Source of the DNA: Porphyromonadaceae bacterium UBA7048 | GTDB lineage: Bacteria; Bacteroidota; Bacteroidia; Bacteroidales; Muribaculaceae | DNA length: 13,286 nt | Direction of reading: 5' to 3' | Assembly: GCA_002493945.1 (NCBI GenBank) | Contig: DLAL01000034.1 | Coordinates: forward strand, 1 to 13,286 | Part shown: piece after piece, positions 7,665 to 13,286 of the stretch | Layout of the letters: each line of letters starts with the position of its first letter | Position numbering within the stretch: the stretch's first letter is position 1 | Position numbers and translations under genes: made by a program | The notes under the pieces: generated by a model | Told to the model about the DNA's origin: nothing | Databases searched by the model: none | Seen by the model: the letters and a program-made list of their open reading frames with translations, nothing else

Positions 7665-7672
7665 CAAATTTA
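7665..7672 (-). promoter_or_regulatory. Bacteroidetes -7 box upstream of the SIMPL gene
   Basis: The minus strand reads TAAATTTG, an exact TAnnTTTG match. A TTG at 7696-7698 (minus strand) may be the -33 element, with a 23-base gap that is slightly long. The expected start near 7658 leaves a leader of about 39 bases. With the rubrerythrin terminator just upstream (7714-7742), this supports independent transcription of the SIMPL gene. Confidence 0.6.
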
Positions 7673-7707
7673 CACAAAATATTGATATACCGGCACAAGA
7701 GTGTCTA

Positions 7708-7742
7708 TAAAAAACAACATCCGCCGTCACGGCAGATGTTGT
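7708..7742 (-). terminator. Rho-independent terminator after rubrerythrin
   Basis: Inverted arms at 7714-7726 and 7730-7742 (ACAACATC.GCCG type, one mismatch in 13 pairs) close a three-base loop. On the minus strand the hairpin is followed by TTTTTTATAG. It begins 49 bases after the rubrerythrin stop and ends before the SIMPL promoter box. Confidence 0.85.
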
Positions 7743-7791
7743 CATCAAATCCATATTGTCTAAACCATTTATTCTCAGTCGTTCTTGCGAT

Positions 7792-8373
7792 TTAGTAGTT
7801 GTTGGCCTTGCGCTCGAACCAGCCCTGGTCCACGCCGCATACGGGGCAGCGTTTCGGGGCGGCTTTGGCCGTGACGGTGAATCCGCAGCGGCGGCAGTAC
7901 CATTCGACCGGTTCTTCCTGCTCGAATTCGGTGCCCGTCTTGAGGCGTTCGAGGAGCTTGAGATAGCGGGCCTCGTGCATCTGCTCGACACCCTTGATGA
8001 GGCGGAAAAGGTTGGCGATGTGGGGGAAACCCTCTTCCTGGGCGATGCGGCCGAAGTCTTCGTAGAGGTCGCTCCACTCTTCGTGCTCGCCTGCGGCAGC
8101 CTCTGCAAGGTTGGTCATCGTGTCGGCTACCATGCCGGCAGGATAAGCGGCTTTGATTTCCACAGAGCCGCCTTCAAGGAGATTGAAGAACTGGCGTGCG
8201 TGGCTGAGTTCCTGTTCGGCTGTCTCGAGGAAGACGGCGGCAATCTGCTCGTAGCCTTCTTCTTTGGCTTTCTGGGCGAAGAGAGAGTATCTTGACCGGG
8301 CCTGACTCTCGCCGGCGAATGATGCCAGAAGGTTATGCTCGGTGCGTGTTCCTTTTATGCTTTTCTTTTCCAT
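7792..8373 (-). CDS. rbr: Rubrerythrin
   Basis: Protein of 193 residues, a cytoplasmic non-heme iron NADH-linked peroxidase that reduces hydrogen peroxide in anaerobes. The N-terminal diiron four-helix bundle carries the expected ligands: E22 (GESQAR), E55 and H58 (EQELSHA), E96 and E99 (GEHEEW), E130 and H133 (VEQMHEARY). The C-terminal rubredoxin-like domain has two CxxC knuckles, C160-C163 (YCRRCGF) and C176-C179 (CPVCG). All key residues are present and the length is normal for the family. It follows the sigma-factor gene on the same strand after an 84-base gap and ends in a clear terminator. No -7 box was seen directly upstream, so read-through from the sigma gene or an atypical promoter is possible. 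Confidence 0.96.
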   Translation of the reverse strand: MEKKSIKGTRTEHNLLASFAGESQARSRYSLFAQKAKEEGYEQIAAVFLETAEQELSHARQFFNLLEGGSVEIKAAYPAGMVADTMTNLAEAAAGEHEEWSDLYEDFGRIAQEEGFPHIANLFRLIKGVEQMHEARYLKLLERLKTGTEFEQEEPVEWYCRRCGFTVTAKAAPKRCPVCGVDQGWFERKANNY

Positions 8374-8457
8374 AATAGTTCAGTATTTGTTCATGTCGTA
8401 CTTCATATATAACACAGCCGGGGGCGCGGTTGTTCACGCAACGGACGAAAAAAAAAG

Positions 8458-8961
8458 TCATCTGTATCCCGGCAGGCTGTCGCGGAGTTTGCGCCGCGCC
8501 ATGAATATACGGCTTTTGATGGTGCCTAAAGGAAGTCCCACGGTCTGTGCGATTTCCGAGTACTTGTATCCCGACAGAAACATCGAGAAGGGCACGCGCA
8601 GGTCGTCGGAGAAGGTGGAGAGTATGCTTATGATTTCGTGTGCCGCCACGGAGCCTTCGGGCGATTCGATACCCGATTCCTGAGAGAAGTTCAGGATGTA
8701 CAGGTCGTCGCTTGAGTCTACGAACACCGCTGACCGCGCCTGGCGCCGGTAATTGTTGATGAACAGATTCCGCATAATTGTGAATACCCATCCCTTGAAA
8801 TTGGTGTTCTCGACATACTTGTCCTCGTTGTCGAGGGCTTTCAGCGTGGTGTCCTGAAGCAGGTCGTAAGCATCCTCTCGGTTAGAGGTCAGAGTGTAAG
8901 CGAAATTCAGGAGATTGCGTTGTATGCTGAGCAGCTTGTCTTGGAAAGTTTCAGTTGTCAT
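8458..8961 (-). CDS. ECF-type RNA polymerase sigma factor
   Basis: Protein of 167 residues of the sigma-70 extracytoplasmic-function type. Region 2 is visible as NLLNFAYTLTSNREDAYDLLQDTTLKAL and the -10 recognition helix FKGWVFTIMRNLFINNYRR. Region 4 is SDDLRVPFSMFLSGYKYSEIAQTVGLPLGTIKSRIFMARRKLRD, with the helix-turn-helix EIAQ...GTIKSRI. The start is set at the ATG beginning MTTETFQDK, which gives the usual lead into region 2; an in-frame ATG 69 bases upstream would add 23 residues unlike the family. No anti-sigma gene lies beside it. A run of nine T follows the stop on the coding strand without a good hairpin. Rubrerythrin is next downstream. Regulon unknown. Confidence 0.93.
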   Translation of the reverse strand: MTTETFQDKLLSIQRNLLNFAYTLTSNREDAYDLLQDTTLKALDNEDKYVENTNFKGWVFTIMRNLFINNYRRQARSAVFVDSSDDLYILNFSQESGIESPEGSVAAHEIISILSTFSDDLRVPFSMFLSGYKYSEIAQTVGLPLGTIKSRIFMARRKLRDSLPGYR

Positions 8962-9110
8962 AGTTCCGTATATTTTAGTGAGGAGTTCAGAGAGAGAATT
9001 TTTTCCGGATACATGCCCGGATATGAACACAACGCTGAAATATGGGCCTAATGTTTTGATTTTATGGTTTTTTGACCTTTTCAGGTATAACTGTTAAAAG
9101 TCGGAGGCGC
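8962..9110 (-). other. Leader region of the sigma-factor gene
   Basis: AT-rich stretch between the terminator-like structure and the sigma-factor ATG. I saw no TAnnTTTG match on the minus strand. A direct repeat CCGGATA (9005-9011 and 9017-9023 on the plus strand, 12 bases apart start to start) could be a binding site, but is short enough to be chance. Confidence 0.3.
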
Positions 9111-9168
9111 ATAAAAAGCCCCGTCTGAGGGGCTGTCTTCCGTCGTGGAAGAGTACCGTCAGACGGGG
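9110..9168 (-). terminator. Terminator with alternative hairpins after the Tricorn-like gene
   Basis: On the minus strand, CCCCGTCTGA (9168-9159) pairs perfectly with TCAGACGGGG (9128-9119), enclosing a small CTTCC/GGAAG hairpin. The same 3' arm can instead pair locally as AGCCCC with GGGGCT around TCAGAC. Both versions run into CTTTTTATG, so termination after the peptidase gene (stop at 9191-9193) is the simplest reading. The two mutually exclusive folds resemble an attenuator, since the sigma gene begins 150 bases further on. Confidence 0.75.
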
Positions 9169-9190
9169 TCTGAAGACTGTTCGTCAGGTC

Positions 9191-12100
9191 TTATTTGCGG
9201 CCTATCTGGTCGAGGAGAGTGTCGACTGCCTTGCGTAGCTGGCGGTCGTTGCCCGACACTATGTCAGCCGGGGTGTTGTACACTTCCACGTCAGGCTGCA
9301 GCTGCTTGTTCTCGAGCGCGTTGCCGTTGCGGTCGACCGACTTGACCTGAGGTATGCCGAACACAATCGACGGGTCGATCTGCGTCTCCCACCATACGGC
9401 GGTCATGGTGCCGGGGACGGGAGCGCCGACCACCTTGCCTATGCCCAGAGTCTGATAGGTGTAGGGGGTGCCGTGGGCGTCGGAGTAGTTGGCCTCGTTG
9501 ACCAGCATCACCGAAGGTTTGGTCCACTGCGAGAAGGGGTCCGAGCCTATGTAGCGTCCGCGCGGCTCGTAGCGCACGTATTCGCGTCCGCTCAGGAGCT
9601 GGGCCACGTCGTTGTGCAGCCATCCGCCGCCGTTGAAGCGTGTGTCGACCACCACGGCCTCGCAGTTGCGGTAGCGGCCCAGCAGACGGTCGTAGATGTT
9701 GCTGAAGCTGCCGCCGTCCATTCCCTGGATGTGGACGTAGCCTATGCGTCCGCCCGAGAGACTGTCCACGAGAGCCTCGTTGCGGCTCACCCACATGCGG
9801 TAGCGCACGCTGTTCTCGCGCCACTGGTCCCACGGACGCACTTCGACGGTCTTTTCCTTGCCGTCGGTGCCGCGCACGGTCAGGCGTGTCTTGCGGCCGC
9901 CTTTGCCGTCGAGCAGCGGGAAGTAGTTGGCTCCGGCCCTGACAGGCTCGCCGTCGATGGCCAGGATGATGTCGCCGGCTTTCAGGCCGGCCTTGGTGTT
10001 CAGCAGCGGGCTCGATGGCATGATGCTGTCGATGCGCAGGCCGTCGCCGGTGTATGAGCTGTCGTAGAATGCGCCGAGTGAGGCCGTCTGGAGCGATGAG
10101 CCGCCGCCGTAGGACGATGCGCCCGTGTGCGAGGCGTTCAGTTCGCCCAGGAGTTCGCTCAGGAGGATGGCGAAGTCGGTGTTGTTGTTGATGTATGGGA
10201 GGAAGCGGCGGTACTTGGCGCCGTACATGTCCCAGTCCACGCCGTGGAGGTTCTCGTCGTAGAACTTGTCGCGTACCTGACGGTGCGCATGGTCGAAGAT
10301 ATACTCGCGCTCGAGCGAGGGATGGCGGTCGTAGGGTGCCGAGAACTCGATGCGGTCGGTCTTGCCTGACTCGAGGTTGATTTTCACCATGCCTCCGTCG
10401 GCGAACATGTAGATGTTCTCGCCCTTGGCGTCAGGCTCCATGCCTCCGGACTTACCCGAAGCGAGCACCGATGTCTTGCCGTCGCGCAGATTGCGCACGT
10501 AGAGGTTGTAGCCGCCTTCGGTCGAGCCTGCCGTGTAGTAGAGCTTGTCGCCCTTGGGCGAGAGGAAGTAGTCGGCCATGCGCAGCGAGGGCGATGTCAG
10601 CCGGCGCATGCGGTAGCGGCGGTTGGCCACGTCGAGCACGGTCTCGGGCTGCTCGTCGTCCTTGTCTTCCTTCTTTTTCTTCTTGTCCTTTTTCTTGTCT
10701 TTCTTCTTGTCCTTGTCTGCGTCGTCGGCCTCGTCAGACTTGTTCTCGGCTGCCTTTTCGGCCAGTTCGGCCTCTTCCTTGGTCATGTTGAACTTGTCCC
10801 AGGCCTCGGCGTCGAGCACCATCAGGGTCACGTCGAACTCGTTGCCCCAGCTGCCGTGGCTCTTCATGCCGTAGCGTCCGGAGGCGTAGGTGATGGCCTT
10901 GCCGTCGAGGGCCCAGCGGGGCGATGCGTCGGCATATCCGCTCTCGGTGAGGTCTATCACCTCGGAGCCGTCGGCCCTGACCATGGCTATGTCGGTGTTG
11001 TTCCACCCGCCGATGCCGATGTAGTCCACCAGCAGACGCCTGCTGTCGGGGCTCCACACGAAGGAGATGTCGCCGTCGGTGTACGAGTAGTTGTACTTGC
11101 CGTCGAGGGCGGTGTTGACCGCCTTCGAGTCGACGTCTATGACGCGGAGCTCGCAGCGGTTCTCCAGGAATGCCACCTTCTTGCCGTCGGGGCTGAATAC
11201 GGGCTGCTGCACGGGACCGTCGGCGCTGTACAGCGGTTCCTCGACGATTTCCGACGCGTAGGCGAACGACTTCTCGTCGTCATTCTTGATGCGTGCGGTG
11301 AAGAGCTGCCACTTGCCGTCGCGCTCGCTGTCGTAAACCAGCGTGCGGCCGTCCTTGGAGAAGCTCATGCAGCGCTCCTGTTCCGGAGTGTCGGTGATGC
11401 GCCTGGTGGTCTCGTACTTCACCGAGGTCACGTAGACGTCGCCGCGCACGGTGAAGGCTATCTCCTCGCCCGTGGGCGACACGGCCATGTTGTCGGCGCC
11501 TCCGGTGATGTAGCGGCGCACGTGGTCGCCGTCGAAGTCGTCGGTCACTATCGACACCTCGACCTTGCGCGGCTGAGCGCCCGGGGTGGCGGCGTCGAGG
11601 GTGTATATCTCGCCGTCGTAGCTGTATGCGAGGGTGCGTCCTGCGGCGTCGGCCGAGAGCGAGCGCACGGGCGACTCGGTGTAGTGCGTCAGCTGGCGGC
11701 GGTCGGCCGAGCCTATGGTGCCGGTGTAGACGTTCAGTGTGCCGTCCTGCTCGCTGGTGTAGGCGTAGCGCTTGCCGTCGCGGCCGAGCCAGACGGGGTT
11801 GCGGTCGTTGCCTTCGAAGGTGGTCAGGCGCTCGAAGGTGCCGTCATGACGGTATACGTGGATGTCGCCGGTCGACGACGATTTCTCGTGCTTGCGCCAC
11901 TGGTTCTCGAAGCCTTTCCGGTCCTCGAATATGTAGTCGCCCTGCGCGTTGAACGAGCCGCAGCGGGTGTCGAGCGACACGAACATCTCGGGACGCGAGC
12001 CCTGCGCGATGTTCACCTTGTAGGTCTGACCGAAGAATGGCGCCGTCAGGTCGTCGGCGGAGGGAGTGATGTCGGCGCTGAATACAACGGTCGAGTCGTT

Positions 12101-12451
12101 GAGCCAGTCGCGGATGTTCTCGTTTCCACTGTGGGTGGTGACGCGTCTGGGCGTACCGCCCTTGGAGGGCATCACGAAGATGTCGCGTGCGCCGAGGCGG
12201 TTGCTTGCGAAGGCTATCTTCGAGCCGTCGGGACTCCATTTGGGGTCGGTGTCGTACGCCGGGGCGGTTGTGAGGCGGGTGGCCCGTCCGCCTGTCACGG
12301 GAACGGTGTAGATGTCGCCCTTGAATGTGAATGCTATGGTCGAGCCGTCAGGCGATATCGCCGTATTGCGGAGCCATAGCGGGGCATCGGCGGCCCCGAG
12401 TGCCGCTGTCGACGTCGTCGCCGCAAGCAGCATTGCAAGTATATGTTTCAT
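9191..12451 (-). CDS. Tricorn-like S41 family serine peptidase
   Basis: Protein of 1086 residues, exported (signal peptide MKHILAMLLAATTSTAALG). N-terminal two thirds hold PD40/WD40-like propeller blades with repeated [W/F]SPDGxxIAF and similar motifs (for example ISPDGSTIAF, WSPDGSKIAF, FSPDGKKVAF, WSPDSRRLLV). A Lys/Asp-rich segment (579-601) interrupts the second propeller. Then come a tricorn C1-like part with SHTG (H775), a PDZ domain (about 795-865: LRIDSIMPSSPL, AGLKAGDIILAIDGE) and the S41 fold with VVVDTRFNGGGWL, NEANYSDAHGTPY (nucleophile S990) and LENKQLQPDV (E1047). The H/S/E spacing matches Tricorn. Family peptidases in Bacteroidetes are thought to degrade peptides in the periplasm; the substrate is unknown. 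Start chosen at ATG before the signal peptide. No SD site is seen. It stands alone between divergent promoters and a terminator. Confidence 0.93.
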   Translation of the reverse strand: MKHILAMLLAATTSTAALGAADAPLWLRNTAISPDGSTIAFTFKGDIYTVPVTGGRATRLTTAPAYDTDPKWSPDGSKIAFASNRLGARDIFVMPSKGGTPRRVTTHSGNENIRDWLNDSTVVFSADITPSADDLTAPFFGQTYKVNIAQGSRPEMFVSLDTRCGSFNAQGDYIFEDRKGFENQWRKHEKSSSTGDIHVYRHDGTFERLTTFEGNDRNPVWLGRDGKRYAYTSEQDGTLNVYTGTIGSADRRQLTHYTESPVRSLSADAAGRTLAYSYDGEIYTLDAATPGAQPRKVEVSIVTDDFDGDHVRRYITGGADNMAVSPTGEEIAFTVRGDVYVTSVKYETTRRITDTPEQERCMSFSKDGRTLVYDSERDGKWQLFTARIKNDDEKSFAYASEIVEEPLYSADGPVQQPVFSPDGKKVAFLENRCELRVIDVDSKAVNTALDGKYNYSYTDGDISFVWSPDSRRLLVDYIGIGGWNNTDIAMVRADGSEVIDLTESGYADASPRWALDGKAITYASGRYGMKSHGSWGNEFDVTLMVLDAEAWDKFNMTKEEAELAEKAAENKSDEADDADKDKKKDKKKDKKKKKEDKDDEQPETVLDVANRRYRMRRLTSPSLRMADYFLSPKGDKLYYTAGSTEGGYNLYVRNLRDGKTSVLASGKSGGMEPDAKGENIYMFADGGMVKINLESGKTDRIEFSAPYDRHPSLEREYIFDHAHRQVRDKFYDENLHGVDWDMYGAKYRRFLPYINNNTDFAILLSELLGELNASHTGASSYGGGSSLQTASLGAFYDSSYTGDGLRIDSIMPSSPLLNTKAGLKAGDIILAIDGEPVRAGANYFPLLDGKGGRKTRLTVRGTDGKEKTVEVRPWDQWRENSVRYRMWVSRNEALVDSLSGGRIGYVHIQGMDGGSFSNIYDRLLGRYRNCEAVVVDTRFNGGGWLHNDVAQLLSGREYVRYEPRGRYIGSDPFSQWTKPSVMLVNEANYSDAHGTPYTYQTLGIGKVVGAPVPGTMTAVWWETQIDPSIVFGIPQVKSVDRNGNALENKQLQPDVEVYNTPADIVSGNDRQLRKAVDTLLDQIGRK
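10649..10717 (-). repeat. Lys/Asp-rich low-complexity insert in the Tricorn-like peptidase
   Basis: Codes for residues 579-601, DK followed by DKKKDKKKDKKKKK and EDKDDEQ. On the coding strand the codons are almost all AAG, AAA, GAC and GAG, so the DNA is a purine-rich tract of short near-repeats. An acidic, alanine-rich stretch (AEKAAENKSDEADDA) precedes it. Likely an exposed disordered loop between propeller blades. Similar charged loops occur in homologues to my knowledge, with variable length. Confidence 0.8.
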
Positions 12452-12622
12452 ACGTATGAATTGGTTTATTCTGCATTATCTGTATAATATGACGCGCGAA
12501 AACACCGAAAGTTACACTCCGGTCACTGAACCGAACGGAGAAAAACGGCGTTTTAAGCAGTAGGAACGACATTTGATATGAGGAATTAACGCTTTTTAAC
12601 TGTTTCGTTTGATAACAATTTG

Positions 12623-12630
12623 TAAATTTG
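12623..12630 (+). promoter_or_regulatory. Bacteroidetes -7 box upstream of the right-edge gene
   Basis: TAAATTTG is an exact match to TAnnTTTG. No well-spaced -33 element was seen; TTTG at 12608-12611 is only 11 bases away. The implied start near 12637 gives an unusually long leader of about 155 bases. Confidence 0.55.
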
Positions 12631-12713
12631 CAGTCAATAAACAGTGCGCAAAGTTTACAATTTTCCATTCACACGTTTCCGAAGAACACTCAATAAATAA
12701 TAACAATAGCCGT

Positions 12714-12748
12714 GCGGCGAGAGGCCGCTGATACCGTCTGACGTATCA
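12714..12748 (+). promoter_or_regulatory. Two adjacent hairpins in the leader of the right-edge gene
   Basis: GCGGC (12714-12718) pairs with GCCGC (12724-12728) around GAGAG. Directly after, TGATAC (12729-12734) pairs with GTATCA (12743-12748) around CGTCTGAC. No base separates the two stems, so they could stack. Neither is followed by a U-run, so they are not terminators. They lie 43-77 bases before the ATG, in a leader that is otherwise A/C-rich. A cis-acting RNA element is possible; no known class is recognised. Confidence 0.4.
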
Positions 12749-12791
12749 CAATCCCAAATCTCCTGAAAACCTCAAACACATTCAATTAATT

Positions 12792-13286
12792 ATGGACTCC
12801 AATTCCAACGAGAAGAAACCAAAACGCCCTCGTATAGGGCAGCCGTTCCGTACACCCGATGAGGGCGCTGAAGCTCGGCCTTCCTACAAGCCTAACTACG
12901 ATCGAAACTCCGACTCGCAGCCTGCCGACGAGAACGGCGAATTCCGCCAGCGCCGTCCCTATCAGCCGCGTCCGTACAACGGATACAATACAGGTGGCCA
13001 GCGCCAGCAGCGTCCGTACAACAACGGCGGATATCAGCAGCGTCCCTACCAGCAACGTCCCCAGAACAATTTCAACAACGCTCCCGAAGGTGCTGCCGGC
13101 GACGCCGCAGCCGCCGAGAACCGCACCGAAGGCGCGCCTGCTCAGAACAATCCTGCCGGAAACAACGGCGGATATCAGCAGCGTCCCTATCAGCAGCGTC
13201 AGTACAATAACTATAATGGCGGCGGCAACCGCCAGCAGCGCCCCTACAACAATCAGGGCGGATACAACAACCGCAACCAGGGCGGA
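12792..13286 (+). CDS. Probable RluB-like pseudouridine synthase, N-terminal low-complexity part only (partial)
   Basis: An open frame begins at the ATG at 12792 and continues for 165 codons to the window end without a stop. The protein begins MDSNSNEKKPKRPRIGQPF and then is almost wholly Q, R, P, Y, N and G, including NNGGYQQRPYQQR twice (13020-13058 and 13161-13199, 39 bases with two differences) and RQQRPYNN twice, split by an A/E-rich spacer (about 98-117). No folded domain is visible. Bacteroidales pseudouridine synthases of the RluB/RsuA type often carry such a basic, disordered N-terminal tail (recalled family knowledge), so that is the likely product, modifying rRNA. Another RNA-binding protein with an RGG-like tail is the alternative. 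The catalytic domain would lie beyond the window. Confidence 0.72.
   Translation, partial: MDSNSNEKKPKRPRIGQPFRTPDEGAEARPSYKPNYDRNSDSQPADENGEFRQRRPYQPRPYNGYNTGGQRQQRPYNNGGYQQRPYQQRPQNNFNNAPEGAAGDAAAAENRTEGAPAQNNPAGNNGGYQQRPYQQRQYNNYNGGGNRQQRPYNNQGGYNNRNQGG
13020..13199 (+). repeat. 39 bp direct repeats coding NNGGYQQRPYQQR
   Basis: Copies at 13020-13058 and 13161-13199, in the same frame, differing only at two third-codon positions (TAC/TAT and CAA/CAG). The near identity at the DNA level suggests recent duplication or ongoing recombination inside the low-complexity tail, so length differences between strains are likely. Confidence 0.85.

Larger units (their letters stand above)
12452..12791. 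other. Divergent intergenic region with long leader
   Basis: 340 bases between the starts of the Tricorn-like gene (minus) and the right-hand gene (plus). For the plus gene there is a -7 box at 12623-12630. For the minus gene only a near-match was seen (TAACTTTC, 12507-12514 on the minus strand). Two small hairpins lie at 12714-12748. Nothing else recognisable. Confidence 0.6.

Noticed and set aside
8440..8460. T-run after the sigma-factor stop (minus strand) as a terminator
   Set aside because: Nine T are present but no stable stem precedes them; the weak GTTG/CAAC arms lie on the wrong side.
10856..12379. 507-codon open frame on the plus strand opposite the Tricorn-like gene
   Set aside because: Shadow of the peptidase gene in GC-rich sequence; no recognisable domain, and the opposite strand shows full family motifs.

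Overview
The window looks like an ordinary stretch of core chromosome from a gut Bacteroidales species, with a moderately high GC content in genes and AT-rich gaps between them. A Muribaculaceae-like member is my best guess, but this is inference from protein style and base composition. Evidence for the phylum: several starts are preceded by Bacteroidetes-type -7 boxes (TAnnTTTG), Shine-Dalgarno sites are not evident, and the set includes MenG for menaquinone, a Tricorn-like S41 peptidase, a DUF3078-type outer-membrane protein and a probable pseudouridine synthase with a long Q/R/N/G/Y-rich N-terminus.

Layout. Positions 1-240 hold a tandem array of ~75 bp units built from CTCCTGT words; it is cut by the window edge. 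Next comes a strong terminator (248-279, minus) for the malate dehydrogenase gene (302-1303, minus). An AT-rich divergent gap (1304-1671) carries a -7 box on each strand. The plus-strand run phoH - purC - menG - DUF3078-like protein - two small secreted proteins (1672-6899) is tightly packed, with a 45 bp gap, a 1 bp overlap, a 24 bp gap, a 4 bp gap and a 4 bp overlap, so it is probably one operon. It meets a minus-strand block head-on with only 15 bp between stops. That block, read leftward from 12451, is a Tricorn-like peptidase, an ECF sigma factor, rubrerythrin and a SIMPL-domain protein, with hairpin terminators after the peptidase and after rubrerythrin. At the right edge a plus-strand gene (12792 onward, open at the window end) encodes only a low-complexity extension of what is probably an RluB-like pseudouridine synthase, behind a long structured leader.

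Functionally the plus-strand run joins an RNA-linked ATPase (PhoH), purine synthesis (PurC) and quinone methylation (MenG) to three envelope or exported proteins. The minus block contains a peroxide-detoxifying protein beside a sigma factor, and a large exported protease. No mobile elements, CRISPR arrays, tRNAs or rRNAs were seen. I found no clearly new multi-gene system. The least explained parts are the 5' repeat array, the two small secreted proteins, the structured RNA regions around 9111-9168 and 12714-12748, and the low-complexity N-terminus at the right edge.
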